Part shown: piece by piece, positions 1 to 12,356 of the stretch
Position numbering within the stretch: the first letter of the stretch is position 1
Layout of the letters: every line of letters starts with the position of its first letter
Source: Mesorhabditis belari
Lineage: Eukaryota; Nematoda; Chromadorea; Rhabditida; Rhabditidae
Length of the DNA stretch: 64,000 bases
Direction of reading: 5' to 3'
NCBI GenBank assembly: GCA_958450365.1
Contig: CAUEEP010000732.1
Coordinates: forward strand, 3,039,001 to 3,103,000
The notes under the pieces: generated by a model
What the model was told of the DNA's origin: nothing
What the model saw: only the letters and a program-made list of their open reading frames with translations
Databases searched by the model: none
Made by a program: the position numbers and the translations under genes

Positions 1-19
1 TTCAATCTCTTCATTTCAG

Positions 20-2715
20 TTTATCGGCTTATGCATCTCGATGCAGTTCTTCTTGGGTGAAGGAGTGAGTTTTGATTGATTTGATTGATTGATTTGATTG
101 ATTGATTTGATTGATTGATTTGATTGATTGATTTGATTGATTGATTTGATTGATTGATTTGATTGATTGATTTGATTGATTGATTTGATTGATTGATTTG
201 ATTGATTGATTTGATTGATTGATTTGATTGATTCATTTGATTGATTCATTTGATTGATTAAATCTATATTTATTTCCAGTTGACCACCTTCATTCACATC
301 AATCTCGGTTGGGGATTCGCGCTCACATTTTGCGCGCATTTTCTCGGTGGAACCTCAGGTGAGTTAGATGAATATAAAAGAGAAAAACTAGGAAATCAGA
401 AATCAAAGTCTTCAAGAATCAAAGTCTTTTATGTAATTGTATCTAAATTACTAGGAATCGAGATATGGAAGAAAATAGAAGACTCCCCAAACCCTGATAG
501 CATATACTAGTTTGGGGTATACTAGTACACCCTATACTTTAGATAATGAACTTTAACACGCATTTCTTCTATCGGTAAGTCTACAAAACAAATTCTACTT
601 TTCTTTAGTCAAATTTGATGGAGATTTTAATAAAAGCAATCATGAGTTGATTGGGTTTCTATGCCTAAAGTTATGGAGCATTTAACTGGATCGACTCTTC
701 CAAGTAGATAGTCTGACTTTGATACAGATTTTCTCTTATGTTTTTTACACTAAGGTGTATTAAATAACTTGTGGATTTCTACAACGAAATTTCATAAGGA
801 ACATTTTAAAACCAACCACAGAGATTCAGAGATTTCTCTGACCCCTTTTAGTCCTAAAGGCTTTAGTATATCTAAATATCTAAATGATTGAAGGTGGTCA
901 TCTGAACCCGGCAATCTCTCTTCTCTTGGCGACATTTGGTCGTATCCCGTTTCAACATGTTCCCCTTTACGCAATCGTTCACACAGCAGCTGGCTTTTGT
1001 GCCGCTTTCTCGTCATATTACTTTTATCTTGGTGAGTTCTAAAATTGAATTTAAAAAAAAAACCCACCATAATCCATCTATCTGTTTAGATCAATTCGAT
1101 CACTTTTCCGGCTCATTAAGGCAAATCGATGGTCCAAATGGGACTGGATTGGCGTTTTGTTCTTTCCCACAGCCACACGTTACACATATCACAGCTTTTG
1201 TCGATCAGGTAAAGTTATTTAAATTGGTTACTGATTACTAACGAAATAAAGAAGTATTTAATCAATGAATCAATGAATTGTAGTGAGACTTTACGGTATA
1301 AAAACAGAAAAAAAAAAAACAGATTGTTGGCACGGCTTGTTTGACGTTTTTTGTCGCCATGTTGATGGATCGACGGAATAAAGTTTGAAGAAAAACCTTG
1401 AATAATATAGAATTTTTTTTTAGATTCCCGTTTATCTTCACCCACTCTATGTTGGCTTTGTGTTGTTCATGATTGGTAATAAAGATCTAAAGGAATTGAA
1501 AAGTAGATTTCCGGAGAGGGGATTAAAACCTCGACCTTTTGCTTTTGCTCTAAGCTATCCGGTATCTTAACTTGACAAGAGAAAGAAGAAAGAAAGAAAA
1601 GGATAAACCCGGGTTAGAAATCTGTCAGAAATCTTGAAAAGAATTCCATAGTAAGCCGTAGTTTGAAGTTAGCTAGTAAGTAAGAGTACCGTATTCTCTC
1701 TAATAGTGGTGCACCGCGACGAGTCGAGTTGGTCACTATTTTACGGTTTCCAAGTTCTTCACAGAAGCTCAACACTCTAATCCCCCACAAGATCCCATCG
1801 TCAGCTACATTTTCGGGCCCCGCATCGATAGGTTCTGATAAGCGGTTCTCGAGATTTCGAGGAATTTAGGCAACCCGTGATTAACCCGGCCAAGCCGAGT
1901 TAATCACGACTTTATGATTTCCAAGTTCTTCACAGAAGCTCAACACTCTAATCCCCCACAAGATCCCATCGTCAGCTACATTTTTCGACCGCACATCAAT
2001 AGGTTCTGATAAGCGGTTTTTGAGATTTCGAGGAATTTAGGCAACGCTTAGGTTGCACTATTATTAGAGAAAATACGGTATTTTTTTTTGACTTTTTGAA
2101 TGAATAAATATAGAAAATAAATTCATTTAAATAGTTAAAGCTATTAATTAAATGAATCTTTTTATTTCTAGGTTGTGGTTTTGCTTTAAATGTTGGCTAT
2201 CCGATCAATCCGGCTAGAGATTTGGGGCCTCGTTTGTTCGCTTATTTACTCTATGGATCCGAGGTTTTCTCGTGAGTTTTCTTTTTTGTAAATTCTCGTT
2301 TTTCTATTATAAGATCGTCTCTAAGAGAAAAAAAAATACGGCAAAAAACGACAAAAATGTACTTTTAAGCTATCACAACTACTATTTCTGGATTCCGATT
2401 ATTGCGCCGTTCATCGGATCACCATTCGGAGGATGGGTGTATCATTTGCTAATTGGTAATCGTTTTTTTTAAAAATCTAAATTCTAATCAAAAAGATAGT
2501 AATTCAGATAGTAATTCTTTACTTGGATTGGAAAAAAAGAACGAATAATCTAGCCGCGATTGAACTCTTGATCTCTAGACTAAGATCTTAGCCAGCTAAG
2601 GCTCTTAGCCAGCATGGGTATCTTTTATACAATTTCAAACATCGTTTCAGGTGCCCACATCCCAGACGATTACGATCACGACATAAACATTCCCGAAAAG
2701 TTGGAAAAACATTGA
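20..2715 (+). CDS. aqp: Aquaglyceroporin (MIP family channel), 5'-incomplete
   Basis: Membrane channel for water and probably glycerol. Exons that join in phase: 20-64, 280-358, 894-1031, 1090-1208, 1323-1382, 1424-1475, 2172-2271, 2370-2455 and 2651-2715 (TGA). The first hemipore shows GGTSG followed by GGHLNPA (first NPA box, start of exon 894-1031). The second shows NPARDLGPR in exon 2172-2271; Asp after NPAR is typical of glycerol-conducting members. A last membrane segment (WIPIIAPFIGSPFGG) is in exon 2370-2455. The first membrane helix and start codon lie upstream of the window. The 1476-2171 intron carries a MITE next to the NPARD exon, and that intron/exon has been copied to 17.4-17.6 kb. 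The family assignment is secure; glycerol transport is inferred from the Asp. Confidence 0.93.
67..258. repeat. Minisatellite in aquaporin intron, ~13-bp GATTGATTGATTT unit
   Basis: About fourteen copies of a near-perfect 13-base unit fill the first visible intron between donor 65 and acceptor 279. Open frames on the minus strand here (NQSNQSIKSI repeats) are translations of the repeat. Confidence 0.9.
1689..2078. mobile_element. MITE family A, copy 1 (TA-flanked, composite)
   Basis: Terminal inverted repeats beginning CCGTATTCTCTC and ending GAGAAAATACGG, flanked by TA on both sides, in the aquaporin intron about 90 bases before the NPARD exon. The interior holds two tandem copies of a ~150-base block (AGTTCTTCACAGAAGCTCAA onward) separated by a short GTGATTAA/TTAATCAC palindrome. 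No transposase. Related copies at 10680, 17179 and 48709. Confidence 0.85.
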
Positions 2716-2730
2716 TAATTTATATGTTGT

Positions 2731-3084
2731 AACCGATTATGAATGAGTGGGTCTAGGTCTAGGTCTAGGTCTAGACGCGTCCAACCATCAATTGTTTAGT
2801 ATCATTCAACGCAGAAACATTGATAATTATGTTAAATTTTTTAAATTAGAAAGATTGGATAAAAAGAAAAAAATTACGGAACTTCAAAGTTTTCTCTCGA
2901 ACAAACAGTTGTTTTGCTCTAATTTTTTTTCTTTTTGCTCAATCTTTCTAATTTAAAAAAATTTAACATAATTATCAATGTTTCTGCGTTGAATGATACC
3001 AAACACTTGATGGTTGGACGCATCTAGACCTAGACCCAGACCTAGATCTAGACCTAGACTAGACCCACGCATTCATAATCGGCT
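2731..3084. mobile_element. Hairpin-type inverted-repeat element
   Basis: Long inverted repeat just after the aquaporin stop. The left arm starts AACCGATTATGAATG then repeats GGTCTA; the right arm ends with the complement (CATTCATAATCGG) after TAGACC repeats. The loop is about 50 bases and there is no coding capacity. The left arm may contribute to the aquaporin 3' UTR. Confidence 0.8.
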
Positions 3085-3726
3085 ACAAGCTATGCATAGT
3101 ATTCAACATTAAAACGATCCTATTAAGCAACTAATAGACAAAACGGTTATAGAAATGGCTTTACGGTTTAAATCCAATCTTGATAATACAATATCTCTTT
3201 TGTACATATTTTGGCACACTTATGCAAATTTTCTAATAGTATTCGCATTAAAAATTAATTCCCAAAACAATAGTTGCTGTTCTCTCCTTTTCGAACGATG
3301 ACAGACCTTTGAAGGCATCTATCTCGGTGTTTTTTTGGTGTAAATTTGAAATGTTTAGAGTCATTTGATAGAAAAAAAATGATTATCTATTGAATAAACT
3401 TAAAGAAATTGCATTTAAAAGTAAACAGATTGAGATAGAGGACTTTAAAGACATTTCAAAGATATTAGAAGATCAAAGTTAGCATCAAATGGCGTTAAGA
3501 ATCGATGAACGAGAATTGAAATTTGTGAAGATTTTATTTTATTGTTTGTGGCTTTGTGATTCATTTTTTGAAGCTGATTTGAAAAGGTTTTTATTTGAGA
3601 AACGGCTAAGAAGTTTATCAGATAAAAGTTAAAAAGAAGAAAAGAAGGAAAAGAAGAAAAGAAGAAAAGAATGAAAAGAATGAAAAGTTCTATTAGAAAA
3701 CATTGAAATAAAAAGAGGGAAAGTTT

Positions 3727-6700
3727 TTAGTTAAAAAAGTTTTGAAGAAGTTCTTGATCAACTTGATACGGGACAGTCACCTCAAGCCCGGAGACGGTCT
3801 TTTGAGTTCTGAAAATGAAAAATAAAACTCCTTTAGGGTTCCTTTATAGTTCCTATTTAGTTCCTTTAAAGCTCCTCTAAAGCTCCTTTATAGTTCCTTT
3901 AAAGCTCCTTTATGGTTCCTTTATAGTTCCTATTTAGCTCCTTTAAAGCTCCTCTAAAGCTCCTTTATAGTTCCTATTTAGTTCCTTTAAAGCTAAAATA
4001 AAACTAACAAATTTAGATTTAGACTTATTTAGGTAAAAATTTGAAATGTAACAATGGTGATTGTCAGCTTTTTCAATACTTGCTTTGCTTTGCTTTCAAT
4101 TGCTTAAAGCAAGCAAGCTTAACTTTGACATCAATAAAGCCTCTTTTTCTTGAGAAAAGCATCTTTCTTTTTAAATCTAAACACTTAAACAGTTAACAAT
4201 ATTTTTTGTTTCACCTGATAATGGCTTCTTTTGCTTTATCATTCCCTGACCAACTCCTCCTTGCCACTCCATTTGATACATCCCATGAGAGCATCGAACG
4301 AGCACGACGATCCGTTTCCTGAAATGCTTCAATTTGTATACTTTTGCATTAAAAAAAATAATTTATACACACAAATAATGTCGTACAAACAATACAAAAG
4401 CAATAACCTTTAAACCCTAAATGTAGGGAAGAAAAAAGATGGAAAAAAAACCAATAATCTAGCCAATATGGAACCCTTGACCTCTCAACTAAGATACAGA
4501 GCTCTTAGTCTGTCGGCTATGACAGGCGCTCACTGGTAATCACTGGTAAACGATCAAGTAAATGTGTTTGGAAAGTTTATAAGTAGTAATAGGGTTAAAG
4601 TAGTCTAGCAGAATTTTAACACAAAAGTTTACCAGTTTAGAGTATTAAAATGAATTAAAGTAGTGGATACTATAGTTGTTCTATAAAAGTTTTTTTTACC
4701 AGATCTCCATCTAGCACCATTCCGAATCCACCATTTATCACATCGCCCCATCCGACACCGCCTCCATTGTGCAGAGAGATCCACGTGGCTCCTCTAAAAC
4801 TTTTTGAGTCAATAAAGTAACCTAAGAAAGCAGATCGTTTATTGAAAATTAAATCTAAATCTCAAATTCTCAATTCCCTTACCTCATCGCGTCCCCAATC
4901 GCATTTTGCACGGCCATATCAGCAGTGAAAGCGCTTCCATCAGTGATGTTTGCGGTTTCTCTAAATTTCAATTCAATTTAAAAAGAAAATCTAATATCTA
5001 CATCTTAATCTACATCTATCTACATCTAAATCTAAATCTACATCTATCTACATCTAAATCTACATCTAAATCTACATCTAAATCTACAACTAAATCTACA
5101 TCTATCTACATCATTTTGCATAGTATTTTACGATATTTTGCAATACAAACCTGAACGGAGAATCGGTACCCGATACATCATGGTGATCTCTCGAAATCAC
5201 GATTGGGGCCTAAATTTTAAAACTTTAATATATTTGCATATATCTTTTTAAGGTATACTTTAATGTATATAGAATCCTTCTGAATTTAGTAGTGAATTAA
5301 GCATCCTAACAAAACTCGAAAGCATTAGACGTAGTTTTAAAAAAAACCGCGTCAGGTAGAAAGCTTATAAAATTTGTAAGCACAAAGTATTGATCCATAT
5401 GAAATTTCTAGACATCTTCCAACTTCTAGGCACTTAAAAGATAAAGAACTTGCCGTAATTCTCTTGTTTCTGACAGCTTCATTGAAAGCGAGAGCGATCG
5501 CGGTACGGCCGGCTTGATCCGAGTACAAGATGCGAGCCTGAAATGAGAAAATGACAAGAAATCGAAGTATGAGGCTAAAATTCACACTAGACTTTACTAG
5601 ATTCACCAAAATCCACTAGTTTCACGACAAAATTGTTAATTCTAGCATATTCTGAATAGGATTGGTCAATTTTAAGTCCAATCCTGCTATCCAACTCATC
5701 AGTTGTAATTCACCTGTGTTCCCACCACCAATTTGTGCTCATCCGCTTCGACAATCCATTTCCGATTGTCAACATACTGTTGCTTTACCCATTCAGGCAC
5801 TAAAATTCATTTGTAGAATTTTTCGCTACCCAAACTATCTTGTTATAACCAATGATCTAAACACAACCTTTCTAACGCACTCAACTCTTTCCTGAAAGTG
5901 TTTCAATGCACTAGAAAAGATGCATTTTCATTGTAAAGCATAAAGTAAATCAAAGTTATTCACTCACTGTCTTCTTTCAGCAATTTGTTGATCACTTGAC
6001 AAGCGATTTTATCAGATTCTCTAAATAAAGTATATTTTAATTTTTAAAATACTCAACTTTAAATCCTCAGGAGTTCCCGATGTGCAAACCCATCGGAATG
6101 GACCGAAAACCCATCGAGAAAATGTCACTAAAGGAGGTGTTTAAATAAAATTATAAAATGAAATATAATAATCAAAAATTAATATTCTTTTTTACCCCAT
6201 AATATCCTGAAAATAGCTTGGATAGCGAAAATCTTTGTCATCTTTCGCATTTTCTTTCAACATCTCGACTCCGGCTCTCTGAAATGAAAAAATTAGAGGA
6301 AATTGAGATATTTTATTTACATTAAATCTTCCTTACCTGACATTCGACAAGAAACGCGTTCCCGTAGTCCCAAAAGTACATTCCCCGTTTGGCCAGCTTA
6401 TCAATGGCCGCGATTTGACGGCGGAGACTGCAAAAAGGATTTAAACGCCTGTATTTAAAGATATTCAGTTAACTAACTGAGTATCACTATTTACGTCTGT
6501 ATTTAGTGATACTCAGTTAGTTAACTGAATATCTTTAAATACTCAATTGCTTAAATAAATACCTTTAGAGACTAGTTTTGAACACTAATTTTGGGAGTGG
6601 GACAAATGCGACCTTTTTTTGCGCACCCGGACATTTGCGCACCTTTTTTTCCGCACTTAGCCCATTAGCGCACCTTTTTTTCGCGTTTTAAAAAAGCTCT

Positions 6701-9700
6701 AAAAGCTAATATTAACCAATTTCTATTCCAAAAGTTGTTTTTCTAGGTAATTTGAGGGTGTCGAATCGAAATTTTGGCATATCAGAGCTTGTGGAAAAAA
6801 ACGGACGGAGTTATACACAAAGAGAAAGATCAACAATTTTCTGTAATTTGAAATGTCTTTCATTTCAAATTGGTTCCACACGCTCTGTTATGTCAAAATT
6901 TGAATTCGACACCCTCAAATTACCTAGAAAAACAACTTTTGGAATAGAAATTGGTTAATATTAGCTTTTAGAGCTTTTTTAAAACGCGAAAAAAGGTGCG
7001 CTAATGGGCTAAGTGCGGAAAAAAAGGTAGCATTTGTCCCACTCCCCTAATTTTATCTGAAATATAAACTTTTTTTTTAAAAACTGTTTCACCCATCATG
7101 TAGCCAAGAAAGTAAGGTATGTTTTTTTATATAAAACTTGAGTTAGTTTGATATTTGGATTGTAAGAAATTTGACTTGAACTTTTTGAAGGTTTTCTATT
7201 CACCGTGTTTTAACTACATCCCATATTTTCTTCATTTTCATTTGTTATTTGTTAGTAAATAAAAGTATTAAAGTTGCCGGATGTAGTTTTGCTGTTAGTT
7301 TTTAAAATTACCACAAAAGTATTGTTTTATAAAAGCCATCAAGGAAGGTTTATAAGAAAGGTTTACCTCTCTCTGACCAGCTCCTTAAATTCATTTGGTT
7401 TTTTGGTCATCATTTGATTGGCTTCATCAAAAGTGATCCCAACTGGGTAATATCTGAAAGATGAAAGATCTGAATTGTTTTCAAGATTCCCAAACAAACA
7501 AACCCTCCAAGAAAAGGATTGTGACAAGATGTTTGATCCGAGCCAAGTTCCACGAGATTTTCCTCTTCCAAAGCTAACTTTTCCCTGGAATAATGGCTTG
7601 AATCTGCTTTGCTTTGCTTTGCTAAACTGCTTTGCTAAAGTTGCTAAATTTTAAGATGCTTTTGACTTTGAAAAGTGATGTTGGTGAATTAAGAAGGCAA
7701 ATTTTGTTCAAAACCAAATCCAGCAACAAAAATCAAGCTTAAAAATTGTAACTAATGTCAAAAATTGAATCACTGTATTGATGCCTTACCATAAATCGAC
7801 AACATTCCCGAGATATCCGATTGAAATCGCTTTTCTCTCGCTTCTCGCCTCTTTAATTAAGCCAACGATTTCATCAAGATTCGTGCTGTAGATCTAAAAT
7901 TTTAAAGTTTCAAGATAAAAGTCGATAAAAGTCGATCTAAGTCTCCAATTCTACCTCAAGCCACCCTTGGTCGTGTCGCTTCTTCAGCGCTTTTTCGCTA
8001 ATCTAAAAATCGATTCATTTTAGATAAGCCTGAAATGTTTCTTAATCGATAAATTTATTGATTTTAGGGACTTTTTTTGATTTGATTGATTGATTGATTT
8101 GATTTGATTTGATTTGATTCATCATAATCTAGATCCTTTCTTTCCCCGACCTCAGCAATCACTCCAACACATCCAGCAATTTTCGCCGCTTTCGCTTGCG
8201 CGCCCGACATTCCGCCAAGGCCGGCCGTCACAAAAACTTTTCTGAAACGATTAGAAAACTATTTTTAATGATGTTGGTGAAGAAGAAGATTTTGGTCAAG
8301 AAGGGAATTTTTTTTCAAAACCAAACCCAGCAACAAAAATCAAAGTTAAATTGTAAACAATGTCAAAAAATGAATCACTTACCCAGCTAAATCATCAGTA
8401 TTAAGGTATTTGCGGCCAGCGTTCATCACTGTAATCTAAAATTGAGTTTGTTTCAGCAATTTCAGCAAATTTTCAACCTTTCTAGTCTAATACTAATAGT
8501 TTTCTTTATATCTTTCTAAAATAAATCTCATTCTTTTTACTTACCGTTGTCCCGTGAACGATCCCTTGTGGCCCAATGTAGCAATAACTTCCAGCAGTCA
8601 TTTGCCCATACATTGTCACACCCAATGCGAAATATTTATCATACAATGGCTTTGTTGAATAGTTTGGAATCATCTAGAAGTTGATGAGCTTTAGTTTTTA
8701 AATAAATGTTTTAAATAAATTTCAAAACAAACCATTCCATTGGTAATCGTTAATCGTGGAGCATCTTTATGTGAAGGGAAAAGACCAAGTGGATGACCTA
8801 GAGGGTTTTAAATAGAATTCTTTGCTCAAAGCTTCAAATCGAATATTCTTTGCTCAAAGCTTCAAATCGAATTCTTTGCTTAAAGCTTCAAATCGAACTC
8901 TTTGCTGAGTTACACTAAGATCACAGTAGAATATAGCTACAAAGCTACAAAGCTATAAATAAGAAAATGATTTGTTTCGACAGTTCCAAATATCAAAATG
9001 ATCAAAATTTGTTTAGAAAATTGATTTAAACAACCTGAATACATAACCAATGTCTGCTCATCGCTCATTGACCATAAATAACGGATGACCAAACGAAACT
9101 GAAATAACAAAAATGCTATTAAATAAATATTAAATAAAATTCCAAAGCAAAAGACCCAAGAAAAATCAATTTATTTAACTAAATTGAATACGGTTTCTTT
9201 GAAATGAAAAGATCTTTTTATTGACCTGAATCCAATTGGAGAACACTTGCCCATTTCCACCATAAGTCACTAATTCTTGGGGAAACTGAAGAATGAGATA
9301 AAGCATTCAAATAATATTAACTATTCAATATATCTACAGGGTGCGTCGTAATTATTGCAACAAGAGTTCAAAGACCGTTTTCCAAACAGGAAAACGGGCG
9401 TGTCATGGGCGTGTAAAAGCCAAGAACAATCAAAATTGGACCTTCATGCAAGATGGAGCTCCCGCTCACACGAAGAAGACGCTTCAGGACTGGTGTGTGG
9501 CAAACTTTCCCTCAGTGATCACCAAGGATGAATGGCCTCCAAACTCACCGGATCTCAATGTGATGGACTTTTCCATTTGGGCAATCTTAGAGGCTAATGT
9601 CTGCTCTTTGACCTTGAAGAAGTCTTTGACCAAAGGATGGAAGGCGACTCCTCAAGATGACATTCGGGCCGCAGTGGAGGCATATTCCGAACCGATTAAA

Positions 9701-11336
9701 GGCTGTTATCAAGGCAAAAGGCGGTCATATCGAATGATCTCTTGTTTCCTTATTTGTTACTGTTAAATAAAGCTATTTCTGTCCTTCCAGTGAAACTTCT
9801 TGGTGTGCAATGCCTTGAGTATCTTGTTGCAATAATTATGACGCACCCTGTACATTAATTGTTATCTAATTAATTACATTAATTCTTGTTTAATTAACTA
9901 CATTAATTCTTGTTTATTAACTACATTAATTGTTCAACTTGTAAAAGTAGAAAAGTTTTTTTTTTTGATTTCTTTATTGTACCTGTGCCACTTCAGGATC
10001 CAAATTGTTCATGATCATCAAAATGATTGCGGCCGCTTGTTGGCATTTTGCTTTGATTTCATGGATTGGTGGAGCCTGTAAATAGGAATTAAATGGAAAA
10101 ATCTATCATTAAACTTTTAACGGGAAATCGGGCATAAAACGAAAAGCATAGATGTGGCCATAAGTCTCCAATTCTTCTGCGAATTCCTGAAATGATTTTT
10201 TGGTTTCAAATAGTTCAAAGCACGTTTATTGAAATATCGATTGCATAAAATAATTACAGCAATATGGCAATGTAAAAGCTAAATTATTTTTGGAAAAGAT
10301 TGTGATTGATTGATTGATTACCTTTGCCTTTTATCTTTGCCTTTGCCTTTGCCTTTGCCTTTGCCTTTTACCTTTGCCTTTTACCTTTGCCTTTTACCTT
10401 TGCCTTTTACCTTTGCCTTTGCCTTTGCCTTTGCCTTTGCCTTTGCCTTACCTTTGCCTTTGCCTTACCTTTGCCTTTGCCTTTGCCTTTGCCTTTTACC
10501 TTTGCCTTTGCCTTTGCCTTTGCCTTACCTTTGCCAACAAATTGTGGTATTTTTCGGGCACATAACGCAACGCATTCGCAACAGATAACTAAAATGTTTG
10601 CTTTAGCATATTCAAAACGATACGACGTACTAATGACGACTATTTTTGGGTGTCAACTCGTTTTTAACGACTTTTCTTACCGTATTCTCTCTTAATAGTA
10701 GTGCACTCTCTCTTAATAGTAGTGCGACGTACTAATGACGACTATTTTTGGGTGCCTCGCTTAAATTCCTCGAAATCTCGAGAACCGCTTATCAGAACCT
10801 ATTGATGTGCGGTCGGAAAATGTAGCTGACGATGAGATCTAGTGGGGGATTTGAGTGTTGAGCTTCTGTGAAGAACTTGGAAATCATAAAATCGTGATTA
10901 ACTCAGCTTGGCCGGGTTAATCACGCACTACTATTAGAGAGAATAGGTATTCATTTCACAGATAGTTATTTACAAGTGTACAAAGATAGTTATCTCGCAG
11001 ATAGTTCTCGATAACTTTATAACTTTATACTAGTTTCCAAGAGAAGATTCAGGGCTATCAAATGACTATAATAGTTTCATTTATGTTTAAATTTACATAA
11101 AATTTACATAAAATTAAAATAAAATTCAGTAAAACGCTCAAATTGCTGGGCGAATGTGTGTAAAATGAATTAAATTTAATTTTCTGTGATTCTCTGTGAA
11201 CTTTTTTCTCGTTTGCATTCAATTGGAGTGGTCTTCTTGGAGCATGGGAGATATTGGAGAGGTTTCTCCATTTCGATGGATAATCGGGAAGTCCCTCGAA
11301 AGGATCACTCAATAAACCCTCGATACCACACGGCAT
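3727..11336 (-). CDS. uroc-1: Urocanate hydratase (urocanase)
   Basis: Second enzyme of histidine breakdown: converts urocanate to imidazolonepropionate using NAD+; expected cytosolic. About 24 small exons on the minus strand, start ATG 11334-11336, stop 3727-3729. Recognisable blocks in order: HAPRRPLQL (11.2 kb), [15 protein letters not shown] (10.17 kb), [16 protein letters not shown] block (10.0 kb), [15 protein letters not shown] (9.26 kb), [15 protein letters not shown] (8.6 kb), [16 protein letters not shown], the NAD-site region (8.2 kb), [11 protein letters not shown] (7.5 kb), [12 protein letters not shown] (6.35 kb), [11 protein letters not shown] with the probable catalytic Cys (6.1 kb), [15 protein letters not shown] (5.5 kb), [14 protein letters not shown] (5.2 kb), [16 protein letters not shown] (4.75 kb) and [13 protein letters not shown] (4.25 kb). 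I could not find the segment between LQLNANEKK and the EFAEEL exon. Introns contain a deleted Tc1-like element, a MITE, hairpins and minisatellites. Confidence 0.93.
3835..3995. repeat. TTCC/GCTCC-type minisatellite (locus 1)
   Basis: Tandem ~13-base units of the form TCCTTTATAGTTCC / TCCTTTAAAGCTCC / TCCTATTTAGTTCC in the last intron of uroc-1. The same unit types recur at 61126-61312. Confidence 0.8.
6451..6542. repeat. Perfect 39-bp-arm palindrome
   Basis: Arms 6451-6489 and 6504-6542 are complementary across their full length (GTATTTAAAGATATTCAGTT and its complement at the ends) with a ~14-base loop, in a uroc-1 intron just upstream of a second hairpin element. Confidence 0.85.
6593..7046. 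mobile_element. Hairpin MITE of the 'GCGCACC' type
   Basis: Inverted repeat with ends GGGAGTGGGACAAATGC and its complement. Near the ends it carries runs of GCGCACC followed by poly-T; a long arm ends near TTTGAGGGTGTCGAATTCG. It lies in a uroc-1 intron and has no transposase. Similar GCGCA/TTTGCGC motifs mark the elements at 20690, 39830 and 57300. Confidence 0.8.
9337..9850 (+). mobile_element. Internally deleted Tc1/mariner-type element
   Basis: TA-flanked element with 28-base terminal inverted repeats (CAGGGTGCGTCGTAATTATT...) differing at one position. An open frame of ~140 codons keeps only the C-terminal half of a DDE transposase: [10 protein letters not shown] (second catalytic Asp) and [13 protein letters not shown] (third acidic position, D here). 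The N-terminal DNA-binding region and first Asp are missing, so it cannot move by itself. It sits in a uroc-1 intron in the opposite orientation to the gene. Confidence 0.9.
10320..10535. repeat. CCTTTG hexanucleotide array
   Basis: Simple repeat of CCTTTG with CTTTTA interruptions in a uroc-1 intron. It is open in three plus-strand frames (LPLPLP/CLCLCL/FAFAFA) only because of the repeat. Confidence 0.9.
10680..10947. mobile_element. MITE family A, copy 2
   Basis: Starts CCGTATTCTCTC with TA before it and ends GAGAGAATAGG. The internal TAATAGTAGTGCG segment is duplicated near the left end. The core is in the reverse orientation relative to copy 1 (GAGCTTCTGTGAAGAACTTG). Located in the first intron of uroc-1. 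Confidence 0.8.
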
Positions 11337-11734
11337 TCTGAACTAATTCAAATCATAATCATCTAAAAATGAAACTTAAATAAAAACTTTGTAAAAGTTT
11401 CAAGATTTCGTGAAGAACGATTTGTTTAAAGGATTATTTTTATCTTTTACCGATTGTTTTTGCTTGAAAATGACTCGAATCTTTCATAAAATCAGATCTA
11501 AATTGTTCAAAAGTATGCGAAAATTGTGTTTTGTGTCATCAATTGTGTCATTAATCGTCATTAATCATCATTAATGACATCACTTAACTTTAACTTTATC
11601 ATTAAAAATCGTAAACACAATTTTTGGCTTATTTTTGAACAATTTAGATCTGATTTTACAGTCATTGAGATTCAATGGGGAATTCAATTGAATAATTTGT
11701 GAGATTGAACGTTCAACAACTTGTCTGTTGTTGC

Positions 11735-12350
11735 AAGAAGAAGAACAAGAACTAGGACTAGGACTAGAACGAGAACTAGAACTAGAACTAGAACTAGGAC
11801 AAGAACAAGAACAAGAACAAGAACAAGAACAAGAAGAAGAACAAGAACAAGAACAAGAAGAACAAGAACAAGAACAAGAAGAACAAGAAGAAGAACAAGA
11901 AGAAGAACAAGAAGAAGAAGAACAAGAAGAAGAACAAGAACAAGAACAAGAAGAAGAAGAACAAGAAGAAGAACAAGAACAAGAACTAGAACTAGGACTA
12001 GGACAAGAACAAGACCAAGAACAAGAACAAGAAGAACAAGAAGAAGAACAAGAAGAAGAAGAACAAGAAGAAGAACAAGAACAAGAACAAGAAGAAGAAG
12101 AACAAGAAGAAGAACAAGAACAAGAACTAGAACTAGGACTAGGACAAGAACAAGACCAAGAACAAGAACAAGAAGAACAAGAAGAAGAACAAGAAGAAGA
12201 AGAACAAGAAGAAGAACAAGAACAAGAACTAGAACTAGGACTAGGACAAGAACAAGACCAAGAACAAGAACAAGAAGAACAAGAAGAAGAAGAACAAGAA
12301 GAAGAAGAACAAGAACAAGAAGAAGAAGAAGAAGAACAACAACAACAACA
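11735..12350. repeat. GAACAA/GAAGAA/GAACTA minisatellite
   Basis: More than 600 bases of AGAACA, AGAAGA and GAACTAGGACTAG units with a higher-order ~120-base period (the GAACTAGAACTAGGACTAGG block recurs at ~11985, 12123 and 12225). It lies between the uroc-1 start and the F-box gene end. Frames on both strands are open but show only repeat residues (EQEQE, RTRTR, CSCSS), so I do not call a gene. Confidence 0.9.
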
Positions 12351-12356
12351 CCAACT

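Noticed and set aside
7083..7090. CTGTTTCA motifs resembling the upstream motif of C. elegans piRNA genes (also near 12511)
   Set aside because: Isolated occurrences, as expected by chance in AT-rich DNA; no cluster and no way to confirm a 21U start.
10310..10695. Three open frames rich in Leu/Pro/Phe
   Set aside because: CCTTTG simple repeat inside a uroc-1 intron.
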